The notes beneath the pieces are model-generated. The model did no database searches. It was not told the DNA's origin and saw nothing but the letters and a program-made list of their open reading frames with translations. Position numbers and translations under genes: made by a program. A stretch of DNA of 64,000 bases, taken from contig CALUJF010000003.1 in NCBI GenBank assembly GCA_944320855.1, forward strand, positions 55,117 to 119,116, given 5' to 3'. Every line of letters starts with the position of its first letter. The first letter of the stretch is position 1. Source of the stretch: an uncultured Phocaeicola sp. (GTDB lineage: Bacteria > Bacteroidota > Bacteroidia > Bacteroidales > Bacteroidaceae). Shown here piece by piece: positions 19,162-27,850 of the stretch.

Positions 19162-21513
19162 ATGAAACAATTAAAGAATCTGGTTATTGCCTCTGCATTA
19201 TGTGTCGGTATAAGCTCTTGCGGTGGTAATAAGAATGAAATTCCGCCTGCTATTCCTTCAGATCCTGAAATAGAATCAAATATAAAGGAATGGCTTAACA
19301 AGATGACCTTGGAAGAAAAGATAGGTCAGATGTGTGAAATAACAATAGACGTTGTAAGTGATTTTGAGGAAAGCAAGAAACACGGCTTTGTGCTTAATCC
19401 TGCCATGCTCGACACTGTAATAGGGAAATATAAGGTAGGCTCATTGCTTAACGTTCCTTTGAGTATAGCACAGACCAAAGAGAAATGGGCTGAGGCTATA
19501 AAGCAGATTCAGGACATTTCAATGAAGGAAATAGGAATCCCTTGTATATATGGTGTCGATCAGATACATGGAACTACGTATACTCTTGGCGGCACAATGT
19601 TTCCGCAAGGTATAAACATGGCTTCTTCTTTTAATCGTGAGCTGGTCCGTAAAGGTGCAGAAATATCTGCATACGAAACAAAAGCCGGATGTATTCCATG
19701 GACATACGCTCCTGTAGTGGATTTGGGACGTGACCCACGCTGGTCGCGTATGTGGGAGAACTACGGCGAGGACTGCTATGTAAATGCGGAGATGGGTAAA
19801 GCGGCTGTTGCCGGTTTCCAGGGTGAAGACCCTAACCATATCAGTGAGTATAATGTGGCCGCTTGTATGAAACACTATATGGGATACGGTGTTCCGGTTT
19901 CCGGTAAAGACCGTACCCCTTCTTCGATTTCACGCAGTGACATGCGCGAGAAGCATTTCGCTCCTTTTCTTGCAGCTGTTCGTAACGGCGCTTTGAGCGT
20001 GATGGTAAATTCCGGTGTTGACAACGGTATGCCTTTCCATGCCAACCGTGAGTTCCTGACTGAATGGTTGAAGGAAGACTTGAACTGGGACGGTATGATT
20101 GTGACCGACTGGGCAGATATAAATAACCTCTGTACCCGCGACCACATTGCAGCCACTAAGAAGGAAGCGATAAAGATAGCAATCAACGCAGGTATAGACA
20201 TGTCTATGGTTCCATACGAGGTAAGTTTCTGCACTTATCTGAAAGAACTTGTAGAAGAGGGTGAAGTTCCTATGAGCAGAATAGACGATGCCGTATCACG
20301 TGTTCTTCGTCTTAAATACCGTTTGGGACTGTTTGAGAATCCATATTGGGACATCAGGAAATATGACAAGTTCGGTTCTTCAGAATTCTCTGCAGTTGCT
20401 CTTCAGGCAGCCGAAGAGTCTGAAGTCCTTCTAAAAAATGAGAACAATGTCCTTCCAATAAAGAAAGGCAGTAAAATACTGCTGACCGGTCCTAATGCAA
20501 ATTCCATGCGTTGTCTTAACGGCGGATGGTCATACAGTTGGCAGGGACACCGTGCCGATGAGTGTGCCCAGGCATATAATACCATATACGAGTCTTTGTG
20601 CAACAAGTATGGAAAGGAGAATATCATTTATGAACCGGGCGTTACATATGCTCCTTATAAGAATGACAACTGGTGGGAGGAGAACACTCCTGAAATAGGT
20701 AAAGCCGTATCGGCTGCTTCGCGTGCCGATATCATAGTGGCATGTATAGGTGAGAATTCCTATTGTGAAACTCCAGGTAATCTGACAGATCTTACCATTT
20801 CAGAGAATCAGCGTAATCTGGTAAAGGCACTTTCAAAGACCGGCAAGCCTATTGTGCTGGTATTGAATCAGGGACGTCCTCGTATCATCAACGATATAGA
20901 ACCATTGGCTCAGGGAGTTATCAATATAATGCTTCCAAGCAACTACGGTGGCGACGCTTTGGCTAACCTTATGTCCGGTGATGCCAACTTCAGCGCCAAG
21001 ATGCCGTTTACATATCCTAAATATATCAATGCTTTGGCTACATACGATTACAAGCCTTGTGAGAATATGGGACAGATGGGTGGTAACTATAATTATGATT
21101 CAGTGATGGATGTCCAGTGGCCGTTCGGTTTCGGTTTGAGCTATACAACATACAGTTATGATAATCTCCGTGTGGACAAGACTACGTTTACTGCAGGTGA
21201 TGAAATAGCCGTATCTGTAGATGTAACCAATACCGGAAGTGTTGCCGGCAAAGAGGCTGTACTTCTGTATTCGAAGGATATGGTTGCGAGCAGTACTCCA
21301 GACAACATCCGTCTGCGTAATTTTGAGAAGGTATCGTTACAGCCGGGTGAAACCAAGACCGTAAGCATGAAGATAAAGGGAAGCGATCTTGCCTTTGTCG
21401 GTTATGACGGCAGGTGGCGTTTGGAGGAAGGTGACTTCAAGCTGAAATGCGGTGATAAGTGGATTGATTTGAGTTGTTCTGAAACAAAGGTTTGGGAAAT
21501 TCCTAATAAATAA
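19162..21513 (+). CDS. GH3 beta-glucosidase/beta-xylosidase lipoprotein
   Basis: About 783 residues from the ATG at 19162, which follows the GH95 stop by 5 bp; a TTG nine bases earlier is less likely. Lipobox GISSCGG gives a lipoprotein without acidic residues right after Cys, so it is likely periplasm-facing. The (alpha/beta)8 domain has the nucleophile Asp316 in [10 protein letters not shown] and substrate-binding KHYMGYG. The alpha/beta sandwich ([15 protein letters not shown]) and C-terminal fibronectin-like domain (GLSYTTY onward) complete the usual GH3 layout. Expected job is the final release of glucose from debranched cello-oligosaccharides. It is the last gene of PUL 1 and is closed by a strong bidirectional terminator. 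Confidence 0.87.
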   Translation: MKQLKNLVIASALCVGISSCGGNKNEIPPAIPSDPEIESNIKEWLNKMTLEEKIGQMCEITIDVVSDFEESKKHGFVLNPAMLDTVIGKYKVGSLLNVPLSIAQTKEKWAEAIKQIQDISMKEIGIPCIYGVDQIHGTTYTLGGTMFPQGINMASSFNRELVRKGAEISAYETKAGCIPWTYAPVVDLGRDPRWSRMWENYGEDCYVNAEMGKAAVAGFQGEDPNHISEYNVAACMKHYMGYGVPVSGKDRTPSSISRSDMREKHFAPFLAAVRNGALSVMVNSGVDNGMPFHANREFLTEWLKEDLNWDGMIVTDWADINNLCTRDHIAATKKEAIKIAINAGIDMSMVPYEVSFCTYLKELVEEGEVPMSRIDDAVSRVLRLKYRLGLFENPYWDIRKYDKFGSSEFSAVALQAAEESEVLLKNENNVLPIKKGSKILLTGPNANSMRCLNGGWSYSWQGHRADECAQAYNTIYESLCNKYGKENIIYEPGVTYAPYKNDNWWEENTPEIGKAVSAASRADIIVACIGENSYCETPGNLTDLTISENQRNLVKALSKTGKPIVLVLNQGRPRIINDIEPLAQGVINIMLPSNYGGDALANLMSGDANFSAKMPFTYPKYINALATYDYKPCENMGQMGGNYNYDSVMDVQWPFGFGLSYTTYSYDNLRVDKTTFTAGDEIAVSVDVTNTGSVAGKEAVLLYSKDMVASSTPDNIRLRNFEKVSLQPGETKTVSMKIKGSDLAFVGYDGRWRLEEGDFKLKCGDKWIDLSCSETKVWEIPNK

Positions 21514-21517
21514 CCAA

Positions 21518-21549
21518 CAAAAAAACTCCAGCATGCTGGAGTTTTTTTG
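21518..21549. terminator. Bidirectional terminator between GH3 and miaB
   Basis: A perfect palindrome spans 21518-21549: ACTCCAGC/GCTGGAGT arms flanked by seven A on the left and seven T on the right. It gives a stem plus T-run on either strand and serves both the plus-strand PUL and the minus-strand miaB. Confidence 0.9.
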
Positions 21550-21550
21550 T

Positions 21551-22924
21551 TTATTCAGTCACCTCAACACCCTTAAGGGTAGCCGAGCTTGATTCTGTAA
21601 TCTTTACTTTTACGAAGTCACCGATACGGTGTGAACCTCTGTCGAATACTACGACTTTGTTCTGTTCCGTACGTCCGAACAACTGCTCTTTTGAGCGTTT
21701 TGATACTCCTTCTGCAAGAACTTCGAATGTTTTTCCTACATCCTTTGCGTTGCTTTCTGCCGAAAGCTGGTTCTGCAGTTCTATCATTTCGTTCAGACGG
21801 CGTATTTTGATTTCTTCAGGCACATCGTCAGGAAGATGTTTCGATGCGTATGTACCCGGTCTTTCGGAATACTTGAACATGAATGCCGAGTCGTATGCAC
21901 ATTCGCGCATAAGCGACAGTGACATCTGATGGTCTTCTTCCGTTTCGCTGTGGAATCCTGAGAATATGTCTGTGCTGAGTCCGCAGTCAGGGATGATGCG
22001 GCGTATAGCCTCTACTCTTTCAATATACCATTCGCGTGTATATTTTCTGTTCATCAGTTTCAGTATGCGCGAACTTCCGCTCTGTACCGGCAGGTGGATG
22101 TGCTTGCATACGTTTGGCACTTCTGCTATGACATGGAGCGTCTCGTCGCTCATGTCCTTAGGATGTGATGTGGTGAAACGTACTCTCATTTCCGGTACGG
22201 CTTCTGCCACAATGCGGAGGAGCATAGGGAATGTCACTGCTTTTCCGTCTTTTTCAAAGCGGTATGAGTTTACGTTCTGTCCCAAGAGGGTTACTTCCTT
22301 GTAGCCTTTCTTTTCGAGGTCACGGACTTCATTAAGGATACTTTCCATATCGCGGCTTCTTTCGCGTCCTCTTGTGTAAGGTACGATACAGTAATGGCAG
22401 AAGTTGTTGCATCCGCGCATGATTGACACGAATCCCGAGATGTGGTTTCCGCAGATACGTGAAGGGATTACATCACGGTAGGTTTCAGTGGTTGACAGTT
22501 CCACGTTGATGGCTTTCTCGCCTGCTTCTACCGATGCTATAAGTTCCGGAAGAGTCAGGTATGCGTCCGGACCTGCCACGAGGTCAACATGATGGTTTTC
22601 TATCAGGTCTTCTTTCACACGTTCTGCCATACAGCCCAATACACCGACTATTAGATTCTTTCTTTTCTTTCTCAGCGAGTGGAAGAACTCCAGGCGGTTC
22701 AGAATCTTCTGTTCCGCATTGTCCCTGATAGAGCATGTGTTCATAAACACTGCGTCAGCCTCTTCAAGAGTCTCGCATGGAGAGTAGCCGGCCATCTGCA
22801 TGATGGATGCTATTACTTCACTGTCTGCCACATTCATCTGGCATCCGTAAGTTTCGATGAACAGTTTTTTGCTGTCCTGTTCAGTTGCAGATTTTAAGTC
22901 TGCTCCTGTTGCTTCATTTGTCAT
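21551..22924 (-). CDS. miaB: tRNA-2-methylthio-N6-dimethylallyladenosine synthase MiaB
   Basis: 457 residues. The radical-SAM methylthiotransferase adds the 2-methylthio group to i6A37 of tRNAs reading UNN codons. The N-terminal MTTase domain has conserved cysteines in ETYGCQMN, MNTCSIRDNA and VLGCMAER. The radical-SAM CxxxCxxC lies in MRGCNNFCHYC, followed by IVPYTRGRERS, which is typical of MiaB rather than MtaB or RimO. A TRAM domain (about 390-455) ends the protein. Its promoter is a dispersed repeat element at 22955-23004. Housekeeping gene. Confidence 0.95.
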   Translation of the reverse strand: MTNEATGADLKSATEQDSKKLFIETYGCQMNVADSEVIASIMQMAGYSPCETLEEADAVFMNTCSIRDNAEQKILNRLEFFHSLRKKRKNLIVGVLGCMAERVKEDLIENHHVDLVAGPDAYLTLPELIASVEAGEKAINVELSTTETYRDVIPSRICGNHISGFVSIMRGCNNFCHYCIVPYTRGRERSRDMESILNEVRDLEKKGYKEVTLLGQNVNSYRFEKDGKAVTFPMLLRIVAEAVPEMRVRFTTSHPKDMSDETLHVIAEVPNVCKHIHLPVQSGSSRILKLMNRKYTREWYIERVEAIRRIIPDCGLSTDIFSGFHSETEEDHQMSLSLMRECAYDSAFMFKYSERPGTYASKHLPDDVPEEIKIRRLNEMIELQNQLSAESNAKDVGKTFEVLAEGVSKRSKEQLFGRTEQNKVVVFDRGSHRIGDFVKVKITESSSATLKGVEVTE

Positions 22925-22954
22925 AATTGCTTGATTTGTTGATTAAAATTTCTG

Positions 22955-23074
22955 CAAAGATAGTGCAAACCGAGTGAAGCACAAAGCGAAAACAATGTTT
23001 TCGGCTTTTGATTCCGAGGTGCAGTAAAGATAGTGCAAACCGAGTGAAACACAAAGCGGAAACAAAGTTTTCGG
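22955..23074 (-). repeat. Two copies of a 50-bp promoter-bearing repeat
   Basis: Copies at 22955-23004 and 23025-23074, 70 bp apart. Read on the minus strand, each has a small hairpin (such as CGAAAAC/GTTTTCG), then TTTG, a 19-nt spacer and a -7 box. Copy 1 has TATCTTTG, a perfect promoter ending about 30 nt from the miaB ATG. Copy 2 has TATCTTTA, so it may be decayed. A third copy lies at 55064-55113. Confidence 0.75.
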
Positions 23075-23085
23075 TATATGGCTCC

Positions 23086-23147
23086 AAAACGCTTCGTCGT
23101 TTGAGTTTAAATGACGAAACGTTTTGAATCGAATGACGAAGCGTTTT
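23086..23147. repeat. Inverted repeat with alternative pairing partner
   Basis: AAAACGCTTCGTC (23086-23098) is a perfect 13-bp complement of GACGAAGCGTTTT (23135-23147). It also pairs, with one mismatch, with GACGAAACGTTTT (23113-23125). The last arm is followed by a T on the plus strand (five T in all). It could act as a terminator, or as a switchable structure ahead of the CoA-transferase promoter. Confidence 0.5.
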
Positions 23148-23284
23148 TCCTGGGATAGATGACAGTTTTTAATTATAGATTTAAAAAGACTGCTCTTTTG
23201 TCGTAAAAATAACTGTTATTGCTGAAAAAATGTATTTTTTATTAGAAAATAATGATAAAAATGTTGGCTTTGACGTTTTTTTTC

Positions 23285-23292
23285 TAACTTTG
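23285..23292 (+). promoter_or_regulatory. -7 box of first CoA-transferase gene
   Basis: TAACTTTG fits TAnnTTTG; a TTGG at 23264-23267, 17 nt upstream, is a possible -33 element. The predicted leader is about 55 nt. Confidence 0.55.
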
Positions 23293-23355
23293 GACTGCCT
23301 CAAAAATACTATTTGATTTTCAAATATATACAAATAACTTTAAAAACACAATATC

Positions 23356-24855
23356 ATGAGCTATAAATTTATGACAGCGGCCGAAGCTGCAAGTTTGATT
23401 AAAGACGGAGATATTATTGGATTAAGTGGATTTACACCAGCCGGAACACCTAAGGCTGTTACTGCCGAGTTGGCTAAAATGGCTGAAGAAAAACATGCAC
23501 GTGGAGAACATTTTAAAGTGAGCGTTCTTACAGGTGCTTCAACCGGTGATTCATGTGACGGCGTTCTGATACGTGCAAATGCTCTTGATTTCAGAGCACC
23601 ATATACTACAAATTCAGATTTCCGCAAGGCTTGCAACAACGGACAGGTAAAATACTCTGATATACATCTGTCACAAATGGCTCAGCGAATCCGTTCCGGT
23701 TTCTTGGGTAAGGTGAATGTTGCCATAATGGAAGCTTGTGAACTGACTGCCGACGGACGTATTTATCTTACTGCCGGTGTGGGTATTTCCCCTACAGTGG
23801 CACGTCTGGCAGAAAAAGTTATAGTCGAACTTAACGCTGCTCATAACAAGACAAGTCTTATGGGTATGCATGATATTTATGAACTAGAACGTCCGCCACA
23901 TCGTCGTCCTATAATGATAGAACATGCTAGTGACCGTATCGGAACACCATATATTCAGGTTGATCCGGCCAAGATTGCTGCTGTGGTGGAAGTGAATATT
24001 CCTGACGAAGCCCGTGGGTTCCACGATCCGGATCCTATTACCGACAAGATTGGTCAGAATGTGGCAGACTTCCTGGTGAACGATTTACGTAAGGGTACAA
24101 TACCTTCTACTTTCTTGCCTTTACAGTCTGGGGTAGGTAATATAGCAAATGCCGTGTTGAGTGCATTGGGTAAGAATCCTGATGTACCTGCTTTTGAAAT
24201 GTACACTGAAGTTATCCAGAATTCAGTGATAGATTTGGTAAAAACCGGTAGAATAAAGTTCGGTAGTACATGTTCTTTGAGTGTGACAAACGACTGTCTG
24301 CAGGATATTTACGATAACATTGAATTCTTCTGTGACAAACTTGTGTTGCGTCCTTCTGAAATTTCAAACTGTCCGGAAGTGGTACGCCGTCTTGGAGTTA
24401 TCTCAATGAATACGGCTATCGAAGCGGATATTTACGGTAATGTAAACTCTACACATATCTGCGGAACCAAGATGATGAACGGTATCGGAGGTTCTGGCGA
24501 CTTTACGCGCAGTGCTTATATCTCTATTTTCTCTTGTCCTTCAACAGCGAAGGGTGGTTGTATCAGTTCTATTGTTCCTATGGTGTCACATCAGGATCAT
24601 AGCGAACACTCTGTAAATGTAATCATTACAGAGCAGGGTATTGCCGATTTGCGTGGCAAGAGTCCTATGGAACGTGCCAAGACTGTTATTGAGAACTGCG
24701 CTCATCCAGATTATAAGCAGTTGTTGTGGGATTATCTCAAGATAGCCAGCAAGGGACAGACCAGCCACAGCTTGTCAGCAGCATTGGGAATGCATGAAGT
24801 ATTCCTCGACAAGGGAGATATGCGTCTGACTGATTGGGCTGACTTTAAAAGGTAA
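23356..24855 (+). CDS. Acetyl-CoA hydrolase / succinyl-CoA:acetate CoA-transferase family (copy 1)
   Basis: 499 residues of the class I CoA-transferase family that includes acetyl-CoA hydrolase Ach1 and succinyl-CoA:acetate CoA-transferases. Such enzymes swap CoA between acetate and succinate or propionate in fermentative metabolism. Two alpha/beta CoA-transferase domains are visible. The likely catalytic Glu285 is in FEMYTEVIQNS, and GIGGSGDFTRSAY forms the CoA-binding loop. The N-terminus MSYKFMTAAEAASLIKDGD is the normal one, preceded by its own promoter. From codon 11 to the stop it is repeated at 45719-47188, with roughly ten residue changes between the copies. A hairpin follows the stop. 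Whether hydrolase or transferase dominates cannot be told here. Confidence 0.88.
   Translation: MSYKFMTAAEAASLIKDGDIIGLSGFTPAGTPKAVTAELAKMAEEKHARGEHFKVSVLTGASTGDSCDGVLIRANALDFRAPYTTNSDFRKACNNGQVKYSDIHLSQMAQRIRSGFLGKVNVAIMEACELTADGRIYLTAGVGISPTVARLAEKVIVELNAAHNKTSLMGMHDIYELERPPHRRPIMIEHASDRIGTPYIQVDPAKIAAVVEVNIPDEARGFHDPDPITDKIGQNVADFLVNDLRKGTIPSTFLPLQSGVGNIANAVLSALGKNPDVPAFEMYTEVIQNSVIDLVKTGRIKFGSTCSLSVTNDCLQDIYDNIEFFCDKLVLRPSEISNCPEVVRRLGVISMNTAIEADIYGNVNSTHICGTKMMNGIGGSGDFTRSAYISIFSCPSTAKGGCISSIVPMVSHQDHSEHSVNVIITEQGIADLRGKSPMERAKTVIENCAHPDYKQLLWDYLKIASKGQTSHSLSAALGMHEVFLDKGDMRLTDWADFKR
23386..24855 (+). repeat. 1470-bp direct repeat, left copy
   Basis: Matches 45719-47188 without visible gaps; together they flank the esterase and alpha-glucan PUL. 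By eye nucleotide identity is around nine in ten, with a nearly identical tract at about 24332-24500. Confidence 0.85.
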
Positions 24856-24880
24856 TTTTCAAATATTTTTTCAATAATAG

Positions 24881-24941
24881 AGGATATATCAGTTATAGTA
24901 TGTTGACTGTATATTTATAGTTACCTGTATTGATATATCCT
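24881..24941 (+). terminator. Hairpin after CoA-transferase copy 1
   Basis: AGGATATATCA (24881-24891) pairs perfectly with TGATATATCCT (24931-24941) around a 39-nt loop, followed by ATTTTAATTT. Probable terminator of copy 1. Confidence 0.5.
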
Positions 24942-24957
24942 ATTTTAATTTATATAT

Positions 24958-25776
24958 ATGAGGCTGAGGAAAATTTATTGTTTTGTTCTTTTTCTCCTGT
25001 TGTTCGGTATAGCAGCCTGGTCACAGGATTATAAAATAATTCCCGATATATCCTATCGTTCTACAGGTGATGAATATGCATTGAGTAGATGTAAATTGGA
25101 TTTATATGTACCTGCAAATATAAAAGATTACCCGACAGTCGTATGGTTCCATGGCGGAGGCCTTACCAGTGGCGAGCGTTTTATTCCTAAGGAACTCAAA
25201 GGCTGTGGCTTGGGTATTGTGGCTGTTAATTACAGACTATTGCCTAAAGCAGATTTAAAGGATTGTATTGATGACGCGGCCGCCTCTGTTGCATGGACAT
25301 TCAGGAACATAAAGAAATATGGCGGAAATACTAAGAAAATATTCGTCGCGGGACATTCAGCCGGAGGTTATCTGACAAACATGATAGGACTTGATAAAAA
25401 GTGGCTTAAAAAGTATGATATTGATGCTGATTCTATTGCTGCATTAGCTCCATTCAGTGGCCATGCAATTAGCCATTTTGCGTATCGTGAGTCAAAGGGA
25501 ATGCGAACAAACCAACCAAGTATAGATGAGTATGCTCCATTATATTATGTGCGTGGAGATGCTCCTACACTGATAATTATATCAGGTGATAGAGATATGG
25601 AGTTACTGGGACGATATGAAGAAACTGCATATCTGTGGAGAATGATGAAGGAAAACGGTCATAAAAAGACATATCTTTATGAGCTGGATGGCTTCGACCA
25701 TGGATCAATGGTTTCTCCGGCATTTCATATCTTGAAAAACCATATACAGGATATAATCGGACATTCTTTGAAATAA
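24958..25776 (+). CDS. Secreted alpha/beta-hydrolase (esterase-like)
   Basis: 272 residues with a signal peptide (MRLRKIYCF...AAWSQ). The oxyanion-hole motif HGGG (WFHGGGLTSG), nucleophile elbow GHSAGG, Asp in SGDRDMELL and His in DGFDHGSM make a complete triad of the carbohydrate-esterase/HSL-like group (CE10-type fold). It is probably periplasmic and removes an acyl group from a glycan or other small ester; the substrate is unknown. It lies on the island side of CoA-transferase copy 1 and is followed by a hairpin, so it is likely a monocistronic passenger of the inserted segment rather than part of the PUL operon. Confidence 0.75.
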   Translation: MRLRKIYCFVLFLLLFGIAAWSQDYKIIPDISYRSTGDEYALSRCKLDLYVPANIKDYPTVVWFHGGGLTSGERFIPKELKGCGLGIVAVNYRLLPKADLKDCIDDAAASVAWTFRNIKKYGGNTKKIFVAGHSAGGYLTNMIGLDKKWLKKYDIDADSIAALAPFSGHAISHFAYRESKGMRTNQPSIDEYAPLYYVRGDAPTLIIISGDRDMELLGRYEETAYLWRMMKENGHKKTYLYELDGFDHGSMVSPAFHILKNHIQDIIGHSLK

Positions 25777-25854
25777 TGTTTGATATTGGTATTTTTTCTT
25801 ACGGACTATTTCATATTTTATAATACGCCGAAATCTTATTGATATGATACCCTT

Positions 25855-25899
25855 AAGACAATGGAATATTGGCTTCCACAGCTTTCATTCTATTGTCTT
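25855..25899 (+). terminator. Hairpin after esterase gene
   Basis: AAGACAATGGAAT (25855-25867) pairs with ATTCTATTGTCTT (25887-25899), 13 pairs with one G-U, loop 19 nt. The T-tract is poor, so terminator activity is moderate at best. Confidence 0.45.
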
Positions 25900-25947
25900 C
25901 AAAATCAAATCCATTACCATATTCTTCCGCATTTCACTTTTTTGTAG

Positions 25948-25955
25948 TAACTTTG
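25948..25955 (+). promoter_or_regulatory. -7 box of SusR-like regulator gene
   Basis: TAACTTTG matches TAnnTTTG and lies 22 bp before the ATG, giving a short leader. Confidence 0.55.
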
Positions 25956-25977
25956 TATACATCAAAAATTTATAAAA

Positions 25978-27651
25978 ATGAAAAGAATCATCTTTTTCGT
26001 ATCGATATTGTTACATTTCTGTGCTGGACAGGCTCAAAACACCGCTTTTCCCTCTTTGGAAGATTTGGATAGAGTAGTGGCTGAACAGCAGAAATATGTT
26101 GATATTCGCGAGGGACGTATTTCTGACGTAAAATCAAAATTACGCAAAACCGCATCGGAAGAAGAACGCTATCAGTTGAAGAACTTTCTTTTCAATGAAT
26201 ATTCTTCTTATGTGGTTGATTCCGCACTTCATTATGCACAGGAAAAACTGGTATCTGCCTATAAGATGAATCGCCAGGATTACATTGACGATTCAAGATT
26301 GAATATGGCTTATGTGCTGATACAGGGTGGTATGTATAAAGAAGCATCGGATATTTTACAAAATATTAACCGGGCTACGCTGGCAGAATATCTGGAGAGG
26401 TATTATTTCCACATTTACAATACACTGTATGAAGCTATGGTAAAGTATACCATTATCGAGTCTCAAAGCAAGGAATATCGGGCAAAAGCCATGCTTTATA
26501 AAGATTCGATTATGCAGAAAAATGATTCTACCGATGTTTATATACGTGCTGACAGATTGTTGGAACAGGGAGATTATAGCAAAGGGTTGCAGATATTACT
26601 CGATTTTTACCGCCAACTGGATCCTGATAACCGTGATGTAGCCTATGTGGCCTACTCCATATCCGATTTTTACAGAAGACAAGGAAACAGGGAAGAAGAA
26701 AAGAAATACTTGATTGTCTCTGCAATGGCTGATATGAAATGGGGGGTAAAAGAATATATTTCGCTGCGCCGATTGGCCACTATCCTCTATGAAGAAGGCG
26801 ATATCAATCGGGCATATATTTATATGCGCCGTTCGTTGGATGATGCTACATTCTGTAATGCCCGCCTGCGTACTATTGAAGTGACACAAACATTGCCTAT
26901 TATCGATAATGCCTATCAAGTCAAAACGAAGAAAGAAAAGAAACAGATGATGATTGCATTGGCATGTATCAGCATATTGTCTGTGTTTCTTATCGGTTTG
27001 GTAATTTATGTACGGCGGCAAATAAAAAAACTATCGGCGGCAAGAAGCGAGCTGAACAAGGCCAATGAACGGTTAAGACAGTTGAATGTGGAGCTTAATT
27101 CTGTAAACGAACAACTTCAATCTGCCAATAAAGAGCTCCATGAAACCAATTACGCATTGTCGGATATGAACCAGTCGCTTTCGGAAGCTAACAATATTAA
27201 GGAGCTTTACATTACCAAGTTTATGACGGAATGTTCTTCTTACATCGATAAGATGGATAAATACCGCAGAATGCTCAATAAAAAAGCGGCGTCCGGTAAA
27301 CTTGAGGATTTATTTAAAACATTGAAATCTTCCGTCATTATCAAAGAGGAAGTCGAAGCGTTTTATAATACCTTTGATGAAACTTTCCTGCACCTGTTCC
27401 CATCTTTTGTAAAAGCATTCAATTCATTGTTACCTGCAAACAACTCCATTGTGCCTAAGCAAGAGGGTCGTCTGACTACGGAACTGCGTATCTTTGCTCT
27501 GATTCGCTTGGGAATCACCGATAGTGAACGCATTGCATCTTTTTTACGCTATTCTAAAGCTACCATCTATTCTTATCGCTCGCGGTTAAGGCTGAAATCG
27601 CTGAATCCGGAGCATTTTGAAGAAAATATTATGCAGATTACATCCTTTTAA
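25978..27651 (+). CDS. SusR-like membrane-spanning transcriptional regulator
   Basis: 557 residues, about the size of Bacteroides thetaiotaomicron SusR. A signal peptide (ending GQAQ) leads into a periplasmic TPR-like sensor (about 25-315). Then come one membrane helix (about 322-346, ACISILSVFLIGLVIYV) and a cytosolic coiled coil rich in N, E and L (about 350-412). The C-terminal domain is DUF6377-like with a helix-turn-helix (about 495-545, LRIFALIRLGITDSERIASF and SKATIYSYRSRL). SusR senses maltose-type oligosaccharides in the periplasm and activates sus genes. Here it should control the adjacent alpha-glucan PUL. A perfect inverted repeat abutting the SusC promoter box is the best operator candidate. 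Own promoter upstream. Confidence 0.9.
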   Translation: MKRIIFFVSILLHFCAGQAQNTAFPSLEDLDRVVAEQQKYVDIREGRISDVKSKLRKTASEEERYQLKNFLFNEYSSYVVDSALHYAQEKLVSAYKMNRQDYIDDSRLNMAYVLIQGGMYKEASDILQNINRATLAEYLERYYFHIYNTLYEAMVKYTIIESQSKEYRAKAMLYKDSIMQKNDSTDVYIRADRLLEQGDYSKGLQILLDFYRQLDPDNRDVAYVAYSISDFYRRQGNREEEKKYLIVSAMADMKWGVKEYISLRRLATILYEEGDINRAYIYMRRSLDDATFCNARLRTIEVTQTLPIIDNAYQVKTKKEKKQMMIALACISILSVFLIGLVIYVRRQIKKLSAARSELNKANERLRQLNVELNSVNEQLQSANKELHETNYALSDMNQSLSEANNIKELYITKFMTECSSYIDKMDKYRRMLNKKAASGKLEDLFKTLKSSVIIKEEVEAFYNTFDETFLHLFPSFVKAFNSLLPANNSIVPKQEGRLTTELRIFALIRLGITDSERIASFLRYSKATIYSYRSRLRLKSLNPEHFEENIMQITSF

Positions 27652-27686
27652 GTATTGTACGGCATTTGTATTTTTATGTCTTGATC

Positions 27687-27725
27687 TTACTATCAAATAT
27701 TTGATTTTCAGGTATTTGATAGTAA
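27687..27725. promoter_or_regulatory. Candidate SusR operator at the SusC promoter
   Basis: A perfect 13-bp inverted repeat, TTACTATCAAATA (27687-27699) and TATTTGATAGTAA (27713-27725), has a 13-bp spacer. Its right arm ends 2 bp before the -7 box. The outer half-sites TACTAT...ATAGTA span 37 bp, exactly as in a second site at 40661-40697. Confidence 0.65.
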
Positions 27726-27727
27726 AC

Positions 27728-27735
27728 TATCTTTG
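27728..27735 (+). promoter_or_regulatory. -7 box of alpha-glucan PUL SusC
   Basis: TATCTTTG is a perfect TAnnTTTG box. The expected transcript start leaves a leader of about 110 nt before the SusC ATG at 27851. Confidence 0.7.
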
Positions 27736-27850
27736 TATTTTAATCTTATATATTTGTTTGTATTAGATTAATTTATGATTTTTGCATCAGCCTTTGAAAT
27801 TATAACAAGGACTGAATAATATCATTTAATAACCGATAAATTAATTACTT

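Larger units (their letters stand above)
22925..23355. other. Intergenic region with promoter repeats and stem-loops
   Basis: No ORF of note. It contains the miaB promoter inside a 50-bp repeat (22955-23004), a second diverged copy 70 bp away (23025-23074), a three-way inverted/direct repeat (23086-23147), and the CoA-transferase promoter at 23285-23292. Confidence 0.7.

Noticed and set aside
22955-23074. Two 50-bp repeats as a small CRISPR-like array
   Set aside because: Only two diverged units 70 bp apart with built-in promoter signals, and a third copy far away in the other orientation next to another gene.
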